A stretch of 64,000 nt of DNA from Onishia taeanensis (lineage in GTDB: Bacteria; Pseudomonadota; Gammaproteobacteria; Pseudomonadales; Halomonadaceae). The stretch lies in the NCBI RefSeq assembly GCF_003268885.1, contig NZ_QLSX01000011.1, positions 62,001 to 126,000 of the forward strand. Reading direction: 5' to 3'. This document shows positions 1 through 7,646 of the stretch, piece after piece (position 1 is the stretch's first letter; every line of letters starts with the position of its first letter). The position numbers and the translations under genes were made by a program. Under the pieces are notes generated by a model. That model was not told where the DNA came from, did no database searches, and saw nothing but the letters and a program-made list of their open reading frames with translations.

Positions 1-1
1 C

Positions 2-1171
2 AGCCTGCTGACCCAGACCATCGGCAAACGCATTCGCCTGCCGGAAGACCTCAAGCGCAAGCTGCCGCTGCTCGAAACGCGTCTCAATGCCTACGTGCCC
101 AACCTGCTGCGGGTGGTCCGGGCGCTGATCCTGATCACGGTGATCATGATCGCTGCCAGCGCCTGGGGCATCTTCGACCTGGCCGGCTGGTATGCCACTG
201 ACGTGGGCCGCGGCCTGGTCGCCAAGGTCATCAGCGTGCTGCTGATCGTGACCGTGGCCATGGCCCTGTGGGTCGGGCTCGCCAGTCTGATCGAGCACCG
301 CCTTAACCCGGAAACCGGCAGCGGCGAACCCACGGCCCGCGCCCAGACGCTGCTGAGCCTGTTCCGTAACGCCCTGGCTATCACCATCATTGCCATGACG
401 CTGATGATTGCGCTGTCCGAGATCGGCATCAATATCGGCCCGCTGATCGCGGGTGCCGGGGTGCTGGGTCTGGCCATCGGTTTCGGTGCCCAGAAGCTGG
501 TACAGGACATCATCACCGGGGTGTTCATCCAGGTGGAAAACGCCATGAATACCGGCGACGTGGTCACCGTGGGTGGCGTCACTGGCACCGCAGAACGCCT
601 GAGCATCCGCTCGGTGGGCATCCGCGACCTGTCCGGCACCTACCACATCGTGCCCTTCTCCAGCGTCGATACCGTGTCCAACTACATGCGTGAATTCGCC
701 TACCACGTCGGCGAATACGGCATCGCCTATCGCGAGAGCATCGACGAGGCGATCGAGTGCCTGAAGGAAGCCTTCGAGGAACTGGCCGCCAGCGACGATC
801 ACAAGCAGAACCTGCTCGCCCCGCTGGAAGTCGCTGGCGTCATCGCCCTGGCCGACAGCTCGGTGAATATCCGCGTGCGCCTGAAGACCACACCGGGCAC
901 CCAGTGGGCCACCGGCCGTGCCTACAACCGGCTGGTCAAGATGCACTTCGACGCCGCGGGCATCGAGATTCCCTTCCCGCACACCACGCTCTACTTCGGC
1001 GAGGACAAGGACGGCTCATCGCCGGCCGGCAACATTCGCGTCCTGGAAGGCCGTGCTAAGCGCCGGTCCAGTGCCGACACAGACGACGAGTCTCACGATG
1101 AGCAGCCGGTGGAGCAAGGCAAAGGATCGATTCCCGCGGTCGACTACCGAGGCGAGAACGACGAGTCCTGA
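2..1171 (+). CDS. MscS-family mechanosensitive channel, C-terminal part (YbiO-like)
   Basis: The reading frame is open from base 2 and continues to the left of the window, so only the last 389 residues are seen and the true start is missing. Several hydrophobic helices are followed by the pore-lining MscS signature, rich in Gly and Ala (around bases 425-520, 'GAGVLGLAIGFGAQ'), then the beta domain and a cytoplasmic vestibule. The charged stretch before the first visible helix and the length suggest a large MscS paralogue such as YbiO. Such channels open on hypo-osmotic shock to release solutes, which suits a halophile. The tail after about base 1050 is hydrophilic and low in complexity. An internal GTG at 95 is not the start. 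Family assignment is firm, subtype tentative. Confidence 0.85.
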   Translation, partial: SLLTQTIGKRIRLPEDLKRKLPLLETRLNAYVPNLLRVVRALILITVIMIAASAWGIFDLAGWYATDVGRGLVAKVISVLLIVTVAMALWVGLASLIEHRLNPETGSGEPTARAQTLLSLFRNALAITIIAMTLMIALSEIGINIGPLIAGAGVLGLAIGFGAQKLVQDIITGVFIQVENAMNTGDVVTVGGVTGTAERLSIRSVGIRDLSGTYHIVPFSSVDTVSNYMREFAYHVGEYGIAYRESIDEAIECLKEAFEELAASDDHKQNLLAPLEVAGVIALADSSVNIRVRLKTTPGTQWATGRAYNRLVKMHFDAAGIEIPFPHTTLYFGEDKDGSSPAGNIRVLEGRAKRRSSADTDDESHDEQPVEQGKGSIPAVDYRGENDES

Positions 1172-1202
1172 TCCTGACTCGGATAGATCAAGGATCGATG
1201 CA

Positions 1203-1229
1203 GGGCCACCCTCGGGTGGCCCTTTTTTT
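1203..1229 (+). terminator. Rho-independent terminator after the MscS gene
   Basis: GGGCCACC and GGGTGGCCC arms around a short CTC loop are followed by seven T. The same hairpin and T-run recurs at 24950-24976. Confidence 0.9.
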
Positions 1230-1230
1230 G

Positions 1231-1559
1231 TGCCCTTTACCGACAGCGGCGGCAAAAGCACCGGTAGCCATGGCAAGTCCGAGCATTACTATCGAGAACG
1301 GATTCATAAACACTTCAAGCCGGGCATAGAGGCCACGACATATCCACACGTCCGGCTTTGGCGTGGATATGCCAATGGTCTCGCCAACCGAAAGGTGTCC
1401 GCACCACGGCAGGTTGCCGAGAGTGTTGATACGGGCGCTCCTGAGCGGTTGAGAAGCAGACTACTCCCCAAGGGGACAAACGTAATGGGTATCAAGCGGA
1501 GCCGCAGTTATTGGTGCTGCTAGGTGCAGCCCAGGTGGGGCCCACTGGCGATTGTCTAC
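1231..1559. other. Intergenic left boundary of the metal-resistance block
   Basis: These 329 bases carry no gene I can support. They hold a 9-bp inverted repeat (CATATCCAC and GTGGATATG, about 1342-1375) and a short CCCCAAGGGG palindrome near 1466. A plus-strand reading frame crosses the region and ends with an unrecognised 80-residue stretch without a ribosome-binding site; it may be a gene remnant. Base composition shifts here from the GC-rich MscS gene to the more AT-rich metal genes, so this may be an insertion junction. Confidence 0.4.
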
Positions 1560-2465
1560 CTAACTCAAATTACCCGCCCCGCAATCGGGATCGGCATCAC
1601 AAGCTTGGCGGATAACGGCATCCTCAGGTTGTAGAGTGCTGTGCTCAATATCGAAGCGCTCCCGCAATATCTTTTGCAGTTGCGGCAGTATCTCTTCCCA
1701 TCTTCCCATCGCCTCCACATCAATGTGCGCCGCTAGAGCCTGGCTGTTTGATGACAGGCTCCAGATATGCATGTCATGGATAGCGCAGACACCGTCGACC
1801 CGGACGAGAGTGCAGCCAACTTCATGCGCATCGATTCCTTTTGGCACACCTTCCATCAACACGTGCGTCACCTCACGCAGTAGTCGAATCGCGGACACCA
1901 GAATCAATAGGCTGACGAAAAGAGACAGGACCGGGTCAGCAATGGACGGCCCGCCCAGATAAATGATCGCCCCGGCAACCAGCGCAGCGACCGAGCCCAG
2001 CAAGTCTCCCATCACGTGCAGGAGCGCTCCGCGAACATTTATGGTCTGCTCTCCACGCATCAGCACCCAAGCCACTACCATATTCACCAGCAAACCGAGC
2101 CCGCCGATCGCCAAAACCATGCCACCGGCAACTGCTGGTGTATCTGCCATGCGGCGGATCGCCTCGTAGGCAATGAATACAATCACCCCGAACATAAACA
2201 GCACGTTGAACAGGGCGCCGAGAATTTCCGCGCGCTTGAGTCCAAAGGAGTGCTGACGCGATGTTGGCTTCTTGGCCAGCCAAGCAGCGAAGGCACCAAT
2301 CCCTAACGACAATGAATCGGTAAACATGTGGCCTGCGTCCGATAGCAGAGCAAGAGAATCAGCTAACAGGCCGCCGAAGACTTCGATAGCTGCAAAACCT
2401 GTGGTGAATACCAGTGCGAACAGCAAGGTCTTGCCGCCGCTATGGCTGTGATTGTGGTCTGACAT
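1560..2465 (-). CDS. CDF-family divalent cation efflux protein (CzcD/ZitB-like)
   Basis: A 301-residue inner-membrane antiporter expected to expel Zn, Cd, Co or Ni in exchange for protons. The N-terminus has a small His cluster (HNHSHS, residues 4-9). Six hydrophobic segments follow. Metal-site pairs H46/D50 in segment 2 and H148/D152 in segment 5 form the HD-HD arrangement typical of Zn-type CDF proteins. The C-terminal soluble domain ends in a Cys-containing tail. I chose the ATG at 2465 because GAAGGAAG lies 7 nt upstream; an earlier in-frame start lacks this. It belongs to the metal block with the RcnR-like regulator and NreB-like exporter. Codon use is less GC-rich than in the heme genes, suggesting acquisition. 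Confidence 0.88.
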   Translation of the reverse strand: MSDHNHSHSGGKTLLFALVFTTGFAAIEVFGGLLADSLALLSDAGHMFTDSLSLGIGAFAAWLAKKPTSRQHSFGLKRAEILGALFNVLFMFGVIVFIAYEAIRRMADTPAVAGGMVLAIGGLGLLVNMVVAWVLMRGEQTINVRGALLHVMGDLLGSVAALVAGAIIYLGGPSIADPVLSLFVSLLILVSAIRLLREVTHVLMEGVPKGIDAHEVGCTLVRVDGVCAIHDMHIWSLSSNSQALAAHIDVEAMGRWEEILPQLQKILRERFDIEHSTLQPEDAVIRQACDADPDCGAGNLS

Positions 2466-2554
2466 ATATGCTTCCTTCGTTATTGGCCCTCGAGACTCCC
2501 AGCGGACTGCTCTCTCTATCAAGCCATTGGGTCGATACGTTTTTCCGCGCTGAT

Positions 2555-2575
2555 AAAAGGCAGGATGTACCTGCC
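2555..2575 (-). terminator. Probable terminator downstream of the DUF1232 gene
   Basis: A 6-bp perfect stem (GGCAGG/CCTGCC) with a 5-nt loop is followed on the minus strand by TTTT. It lies just past the stop of the DUF1232 gene and before the CDF gene, so the two are probably separate transcripts. Confidence 0.5.
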
Positions 2576-2594
2576 ACTTTTCGGTTGGATATAT

Positions 2595-2972
2595 TTACAA
2601 GAACAGTCTTGCCAGGAAGGTTGCGAAAACGATCCAGATAGCGATAAACACCCCAGCAGCTATTCGGCTTACCGGGCGTTCAGAGGCTTCGTCAGCGGTT
2701 TCTCGGTGCTCGTTCATGACCTCTGGTGGTATAAGTTTCACCACCAACAATATCCCGAGTGGCACAATGATGATGTCGTCCACGTAGCCGAGTAAGGGAA
2801 TGAAGTCGGGGATCAAGTCGATGGGTGAGACAGCATAGGCCGCGACAACCACTGCTAACACCTTTGCGAGCCATGGAGTCCGTGGATCACGAGCGGCAAG
2901 CCAGACGGCGTGTATATCTCGTTTGATCGTTCGAACCCATTGTTTGGCGTTCGAGATTGGCTTTGTTGTCAT
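2595..2972 (-). CDS. DUF1232 (YkvA-type) small membrane protein
   Basis: A 125-residue protein with the DUF1232 core: a hydrophobic helix leading into 'SPIDLIPDFIPLLGYVDD' (about residues 49-66), a second helix, and a C-terminal membrane segment (about residues 102-122). The family has no established biochemical role, but members often sit next to metal transporters or stress genes. It lies between the CDF pump and the RcnR-like regulator on the same strand. A role in metal handling is inference from position only. The ATG at 2972 has AAAGGG a short distance upstream. Confidence 0.75.
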   Translation of the reverse strand: MTTKPISNAKQWVRTIKRDIHAVWLAARDPRTPWLAKVLAVVVAAYAVSPIDLIPDFIPLLGYVDDIIIVPLGILLVVKLIPPEVMNEHRETADEASERPVSRIAAGVFIAIWIVFATFLARLFL

Positions 2973-3215
2973 CGGCCCTTTTCTCTACTCGATACTGGTG
3001 TCCAACAAGAAACATGGCCAGTGTCCCGGGGGGGCTCAGCACAGCGAGGAAGCCGGGGCGGATAACTGTAGTCGTCTCGTAACAGAAATCACTCTAGGCG
3101 CTGGTGATCTCGGTACCGGCGCCAGTGCCTTTGAGCCTTTTCTTCGAGCAAGTGGCGGTCTTGCTCTTTACTCTCATTCATTTTGAGTATTCTGTGTGCC
3201 AGGCTTCTTTCTGTC

Positions 3216-3485
3216 CTACTTGAGGTAGGACTTTATTACCTGTAGCACCGCATCCAAGTCTTGTTGCCGCTGCTCCAGCTCGGGCTCCCTGACGACGTGA
3301 TCAGTCAGGTGGCCCTCAATGATGGCTGCCATCAGACCATTCACTGCCCCGCGAATCGCAGCGGTCTGTTGCAGCACGGCAGTGCAATCTCCCTCCTTAT
3401 CAAGTTGCTTTTCCAGTGCGGCTGCCTGCCCCTGAATGCGTCGAACACGAGTTAGCAGCTTCGCTTTGTCTTTGATCGTGTGCAT
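3216..3485 (-). CDS. rcnR: RcnR-like nickel/cobalt-sensing repressor (CsoR/RcnR/FrmR family)
   Basis: An 89-residue all-helical repressor. With the ATG at 3485, the metal ligands fall at H2, C34, H59 and H63, each one residue before E. coli RcnR ligands H3, C35, H60 and H64, so the Ni/Co site is intact. The start and end (MHTIKDK..., ...VLQVIKSYLK) also resemble RcnR. An in-frame upstream start would add 26 residues that read through the operator region; it is rejected because His must be near the N-terminus. It is divergent from the NreB-like exporter gene, with two operator-like sequences between them. The protein is expected to release DNA when Ni or Co binds. DmeR is a close alternative name. 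Confidence 0.85.
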   Translation of the reverse strand: MHTIKDKAKLLTRVRRIQGQAAALEKQLDKEGDCTAVLQQTAAIRGAVNGLMAAIIEGHLTDHVVREPELEQRQQDLDAVLQVIKSYLK

Positions 3486-3514
3486 GTGGTTGTCTCTTTT
3501 GAGAAGGAAAACTA

Positions 3515-3550
3515 TACATGGTGGTAGTATATCGATACTAGGGGGTAGTA
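3515..3550. promoter_or_regulatory. Tandem RcnR-type operators between rcnR and nreB-like genes
   Basis: At 3536-3550 lies TACTAGGGGGTAGTA, one mismatch from the known RcnR operator form TACT-G6-N-AGTA. A weaker copy, TACATGGTGGTAGTA, lies at 3515-3529. The copies are 21 bp apart start to start, two helical turns, so both face the same side of the DNA. They lie 30-65 bp upstream of the regulator start and could control both divergent genes. Confidence 0.75.
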
Positions 3551-3638
3551 TGAGCTCTTGCAAGAAAGGTAAATGTGTATAAATCGTTCTATCCCAGCAT
3601 GCCGTCTGTAACCGACAGCAACGCCTCGAGGAGGTCCC

Positions 3639-5018
3639 ATGCTTCAGGTGCTAAGCCACCGTCGTTACCGCCATTTATTTCTGGCTCAGGTTACCGCCCT
3701 CGTCGGTACCGGCCTAACCACCGTCGCCTTGGCGCTGCTAGCCCATGAGCTGGCGGCCGGGCAGGCGGGGGTCGTTTTAGGTACGGCCCTGGCGATCAAG
3801 ATGGTTGCCTATGTGGGCATCGCGCCGGTAGTCGGGGCCTACGCCTCGCGTCTGCCGCGCCGCACCCTGCTGGTAGGCCTCGACCTGCTGCGGGCGTCCG
3901 TGGTCTGTGCGCTGCCCTTCGTCACCGAGGTCTGGCAGATCTATGTGCTGATCTTCCTGCTCAACGCCGCCTCGGCGGGCTTCACCCCGGTCTTCCAGGC
4001 GACGATCCCGGATCTCCTCGAGGACGAGGGGCAGTACACCCGAGCGCTGTCGCTGTCGCGGCTCGCCTACGACCTCGAGAACCTGCTCAGCCCCATGGCG
4101 GCCGCGGCGCTGCTGATGGTGATGAGCTTCGATGTGCTGTTCCTGCTCAACGGCCTGGCCTTCTTGGTCTCGGCCGGTCTGGTGGTCTCGGTGGTGTTGC
4201 CGTCGCCCCAGGCGGCGGAGGACGAGGCGCCGAGCGTGTGGCTTAAGGTCTCCCACGGCATGAGGATCTACCTGAAGACGCCTCGGCTGCGCGGGCTGCT
4301 GGCCCTGAACATGGTGGTGTCGGCCGCCGGCGCCATGCAGATCGTCAATACCGTGGTCTACGTCCGCTCTACCCTGGGACTGGGCGAGCAGGCGGTGGCC
4401 ATGGCCTTAGCGGCGGTCGGAGGCGGTTCGATGTTGGTAGCCCTGCTGCTGCCGAAAGTACTGGAGCGAGTCCGTGAACGCCCGATCATGCTCGCGGGCG
4501 GCGCGTTGATGACGGTGAGCCTGTTCCTCGGCCTGCTCGCCCCCGGGTTCGTCGGCCTGATGGGGCTGTGGTTCCTGCTGGGCGTCGGCGCCTCGCTGGT
4601 CATGACGCCCACCGGACGCCTGCTCAAGCAGTCATGTCACCCCGAGGACCGTCCGGCGCTGTTCGCCGCGCAGTTCTCGCTGTCGCATGGCTGCTGGCTG
4701 GTGGCCTATCCGCTGGCCGGCTGGGTAGGGGCCGAGGTGGGCCTAATCGAGACCTTCGCTCTGCTGGGTACGATCGCACTGGTATCGACGGTGCTCGCGA
4801 CCCGTATCTGGCCGTCACGGGACCCGATGGCGCTTGAGCATGCTCATGCTCCCGTGGAGCACACCCATCGGCATTACCACGACGACCACCACCAGCATGA
4901 GCATGAGCATGAAGGCTGGGAGGGGCCGGAACCGCATCGCCATCCCCACTATCATCCGGTAGGCTGGCATCAGCACGCCTTTGTGATCGATGGTCATCAC
5001 ACGAGATGGCCATCGTGA
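3639..5018 (+). CDS. NreB-like MFS nickel exporter with His-rich C-terminal tail
   Basis: A 459-residue major facilitator protein with about 12 hydrophobic segments (residues 10-400). Residues about 402-455 form a hydrophilic tail dense in His (HAHAPVEHTHRHYHDDHHQH and further HP/HY pairs), as in NreB/NrsD nickel exporters, where the tail binds metal. Together with the divergent RcnR-like gene and operators, this points to Ni (perhaps Co) efflux. GAGGAGGT (3628-3635) precedes the ATG. The stop is only 29 bp before the ISL3 transposase start, so the insertion may have altered the last residues. Substrate is inferred from tail and context, not proven. Confidence 0.82.
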   Translation: MLQVLSHRRYRHLFLAQVTALVGTGLTTVALALLAHELAAGQAGVVLGTALAIKMVAYVGIAPVVGAYASRLPRRTLLVGLDLLRASVVCALPFVTEVWQIYVLIFLLNAASAGFTPVFQATIPDLLEDEGQYTRALSLSRLAYDLENLLSPMAAAALLMVMSFDVLFLLNGLAFLVSAGLVVSVVLPSPQAAEDEAPSVWLKVSHGMRIYLKTPRLRGLLALNMVVSAAGAMQIVNTVVYVRSTLGLGEQAVAMALAAVGGGSMLVALLLPKVLERVRERPIMLAGGALMTVSLFLGLLAPGFVGLMGLWFLLGVGASLVMTPTGRLLKQSCHPEDRPALFAAQFSLSHGCWLVAYPLAGWVGAEVGLIETFALLGTIALVSTVLATRIWPSRDPMALEHAHAPVEHTHRHYHDDHHQHEHEHEGWEGPEPHRHPHYHPVGWHQHAFVIDGHHTRWPS

Positions 5019-5047
5019 CATGACAAAGAGGCACAAGGAACGTTTGC

Positions 5048-6322
5048 ATGACCAGTCTGCCTGACAGCATCCTTCACTTTACCGGAATACGGCATCCTGG
5101 CAACAAAGATGGAAGAGCATGATCTCCACTTTCAGGTCGAAGCTCCGGTCCATGTGGCCTTCGAGGAGTGCGGCGTAGAGGGAGAGTTCGTCAGGTTTGG
5201 TAAGCGCAATGTGGCTTACCGAGATCTACCCTTCCACGGCAAGCGTGTCACTCTATGGGCGGTCCGTCGCCGCTACACTTGCCGAGCCTGAGGAAAGACA
5301 TTTTGCCCAGTGCTTCCCGAGATGGTGGACGATCATCGCATGACGCAGAGGCTTTACAGTCACGTTGAGAAGGAAGCCTTCAACTATCCCTTCGCCTATT
5401 TGGCCGATACCACGGACCTTGAAGAGAAGACCGTCCGTGCGGACTTCAAGAAGAAGGCCGAGTTCCTTGCGGCTTGGCACCGTTTCTAAACGCCCCGCTG
5501 GTTAGGGATTGATGAGCTGTACCTGAACCGGTGCTACCGCTGCATCCTGACCAACCTGGAGGAGCGCACTCTGTTGGACCTGCTGCCGGGTCGCCAGCAG
5601 GAGGCGGTGACAAAGCGCCTCATGAGCATGACCGACCGCGACGAGGTCGAGATTGTCAGCATGGACATGTGGAAGCCCTACCGCCGTGCTGCCCAGGCGG
5701 CACTGCCACAGGCTCGCAGCGTGGTCGATAAGTTCCATGTCGCGCGGATGTCCAACGAGGCCCTGGAGAAGATTCGCAAGGGCCTCAGGAAGGAACTGAA
5801 GGCCAACCAGCGACGGACCGACCGGAAGATTCTACTGAAACGATGCCTCAGACCGCGAACGCCTAATCATGGAGACTTGGACAGGAGCCTTCCCTCAGCT
5901 CCTGGCAGCCTACGAGCATAAGGAGCGGTTCTAGCACATTTGGGACTGCGCCAGTCGGCGTGATGCCGAGGTGGCTCTGGCTCGCTGGATTGACGAGGCA
6001 GGAAGAGGTCTGGAAGGATCTCGTCAGTGCCGTCAGTAGCTAGCGTGAAGAAATGCTGACCTATTTCGAGACCGACATACCGATCACCAACGCCTTCACG
6101 GAGTCGATCAACCGCCTGGCTAAGGACAAGAACCGCGATGGCCGGGGCTACTCATTCGAGGTAATGCGAGCCCGGATGCTCTTCACCACCAAACACAAAA
6201 TGAAGTCACCACAGGCCAAGGAATTCCCGTTCCTGGGCAGGACAACCATGACCTACAGCATGGATCTTCTCGAGGTTGAGGAGAACTACGGCATCGATCT
6301 ATCAACCCTTTGGAAGGATTAA
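5048..6322 (+). pseudogene. Decayed ISL3-family transposase
   Basis: Reading across frames recovers nearly a full ISL3 transposase: N-terminal zinc-ribbon-like region (CRA...GKTF-type), DDE core (GIDELYLNR; VVSMDMWKPYR-like at 5650-5685; VVDKFHV at 5725-5745) and C-terminal 'TESINRLAKDKNRDGRGYSFE'. Lesions seen: an extra T near 5081 shifting frame just after the original ATG at 5048; TGA at 5289; TAA at 5487; a frameshift near 5843; TAG at 5932; and a deletion or frameshift near 5990. The element cannot encode its own transposase. I could not define terminal inverted repeats. Some ISL3 elements carry CDF pumps as passengers, which may explain the metal genes alongside. Confidence 0.88.
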
Positions 6323-6374
6323 TGTCTTGGTGGCTCAGAAGAGATCATCAACCACTTAATCCGGATACCCGCAT

Positions 6375-6399
6375 AAAAAAGGGCGCCACGAAGGCGCCC
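6375..6399 (-). terminator. Terminator of the heme operon
   Basis: A perfect 7-bp stem GGGCGCC/GGCGCCC with a 5-nt loop is followed on the minus strand by six T. It lies 24 bp past the hemY stop. Confidence 0.88.
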
Positions 6400-6422
6400 G
6401 GAAGAGCAAAACAGGGGATCGC

Positions 6423-7646
6423 TCAGCGATTGGCATCGCTGGGCTGAGGCAGGGCAGGCAGCGAGCGATCGAGCAGCTCGACGCTCTGGCGATAGTAGAG
6501 CTGACTCTTGTTGTGCTCGCCAAGGTTGGCAAACAGCCTGGCAAGCTCAGCACAGACCACCCCGCTGGGGCGCTGGCGCTGGCTGGATTCGAAGTATTCC
6601 TGCGCCTTGCCCCAGTAGGCATTGCGCAGCGACAGGCGACCCAGCGTCAGTAGCAGGTCAGGGTCGTTGGGCCGCTCCTGCAGCCACTTCTCGGCATAGG
6701 CCAGCTGGCGCGAGGCATCGACATTCAGAAGCCCATAGCGCATCACCAGGCGCGCGTCCCAGTGATCCTTCAGCGAATGGCGCAGCAGGCGCTCGGCGAG
6801 GCCTTCCTCGCCGCCGCGCACCAGCGCCTCGGCGTACAGCCCCACCAGCTCGATGTTGCTGCGCAGGTGGTCGGGCATGTCGGCCCACAGGTTGCGTACC
6901 CGCTCGATGTCGTCGGGGTTGCGTGAGGCCTGCACGATCAGCTCACGATAGGCACGCTGCTCGAGTTCCTGGCGTTCGTCCTCGGCGATCAGCTGGTGTC
7001 TCGCGAGGCGCGGCATCAGCCGGCGCAGGCCATCCCAGTCGCTGACGCTCAGGTACGCCTGCTTAAGCAGCTTGAGGATCTGCGGGTGATCGGGCAGCTG
7101 CTTGTCGAGGCGCGTCAGGGTGGCCAGGGCTTCCTCGTAGTGCTGGCGATCGAGCATCAGCTGGGCCTGCACCATGCCCACTGCAGTGTCGGCCCCTTCG
7201 GTGGACAGGTGGGCACGTTTGAGTAAGGTATCGGCCTGCTCGTAGCGCCCCTGATAGTGGGCCGCCAGGGCTGCGGAAAGGTAGTTGACCAGTGGCGTAC
7301 TGGAATCATCGGCCGCCTTGACCAGCGATTTCTCGGCGCGTTTCCAGCGGCCTTCGGCCAGCGCCACCAGCCCCCGCACCGTGCGACGCATGGCGTTGCG
7401 GTTACGGTTGCGGCTGCTCCACAGCTTCAGGCGGCTGACCGGGCGACGCATGCGCATCAGTATCCGCAGCACGAAATGCAGCACCAGGAAAGCGCCCAGC
7501 AACAGCACCAGACCGAACCAGAAAGAGGTCTGCACCGAGGTATCGCCGACCCGGACCAGCCAGTAGCCGGGCACTGTCTGCATCAGCTGTCCGAACAGGG
7601 CGCCAACGGCCAGCCCCAGGACGATCAGCAGGATCAGCTTTCTCAT
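6423..7646 (-). CDS. hemY: HemY-like tetratricopeptide membrane protein of the heme operon
   Basis: A 407-residue protein with two N-terminal membrane segments (about residues 3-22 and 40-63) and a long helical-repeat region (TPR-like, about residues 90-390) expected in the periplasm or cytoplasmic rim. Length and order match the HemY_N family found last in hemCDXY operons of gammaproteobacteria. Its role in late heme synthesis is not defined biochemically; it is not the oxygen-dependent protoporphyrinogen oxidase also called HemY in Bacillus. The ATG overlaps the hemX stop by 4 bp (ATGA), so the two are translationally coupled. Confidence 0.88.
   Translation of the reverse strand: MRKLILLIVLGLAVGALFGQLMQTVPGYWLVRVGDTSVQTSFWFGLVLLLGAFLVLHFVLRILMRMRRPVSRLKLWSSRNRNRNAMRRTVRGLVALAEGRWKRAEKSLVKAADDSSTPLVNYLSAALAAHYQGRYEQADTLLKRAHLSTEGADTAVGMVQAQLMLDRQHYEEALATLTRLDKQLPDHPQILKLLKQAYLSVSDWDGLRRLMPRLARHQLIAEDERQELEQRAYRELIVQASRNPDDIERVRNLWADMPDHLRSNIELVGLYAEALVRGGEEGLAERLLRHSLKDHWDARLVMRYGLLNVDASRQLAYAEKWLQERPNDPDLLLTLGRLSLRNAYWGKAQEYFESSQRQRPSGVVCAELARLFANLGEHNKSQLYYRQSVELLDRSLPALPQPSDANR

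Noticed and set aside
1342-1375. tRNA or attachment site at the island's left edge
   Set aside because: Only a 9-bp inverted repeat is seen; there is no T-loop sequence, acceptor stem or matching direct repeat at the right edge.
3216-3485. CsoR (copper) or FrmR (formaldehyde) identity for the small regulator
   Set aside because: The H2/C34/H59/H63 set and terminal sequences fit RcnR; CsoR uses a C-H-C set and FrmR lacks the His near residue 63.
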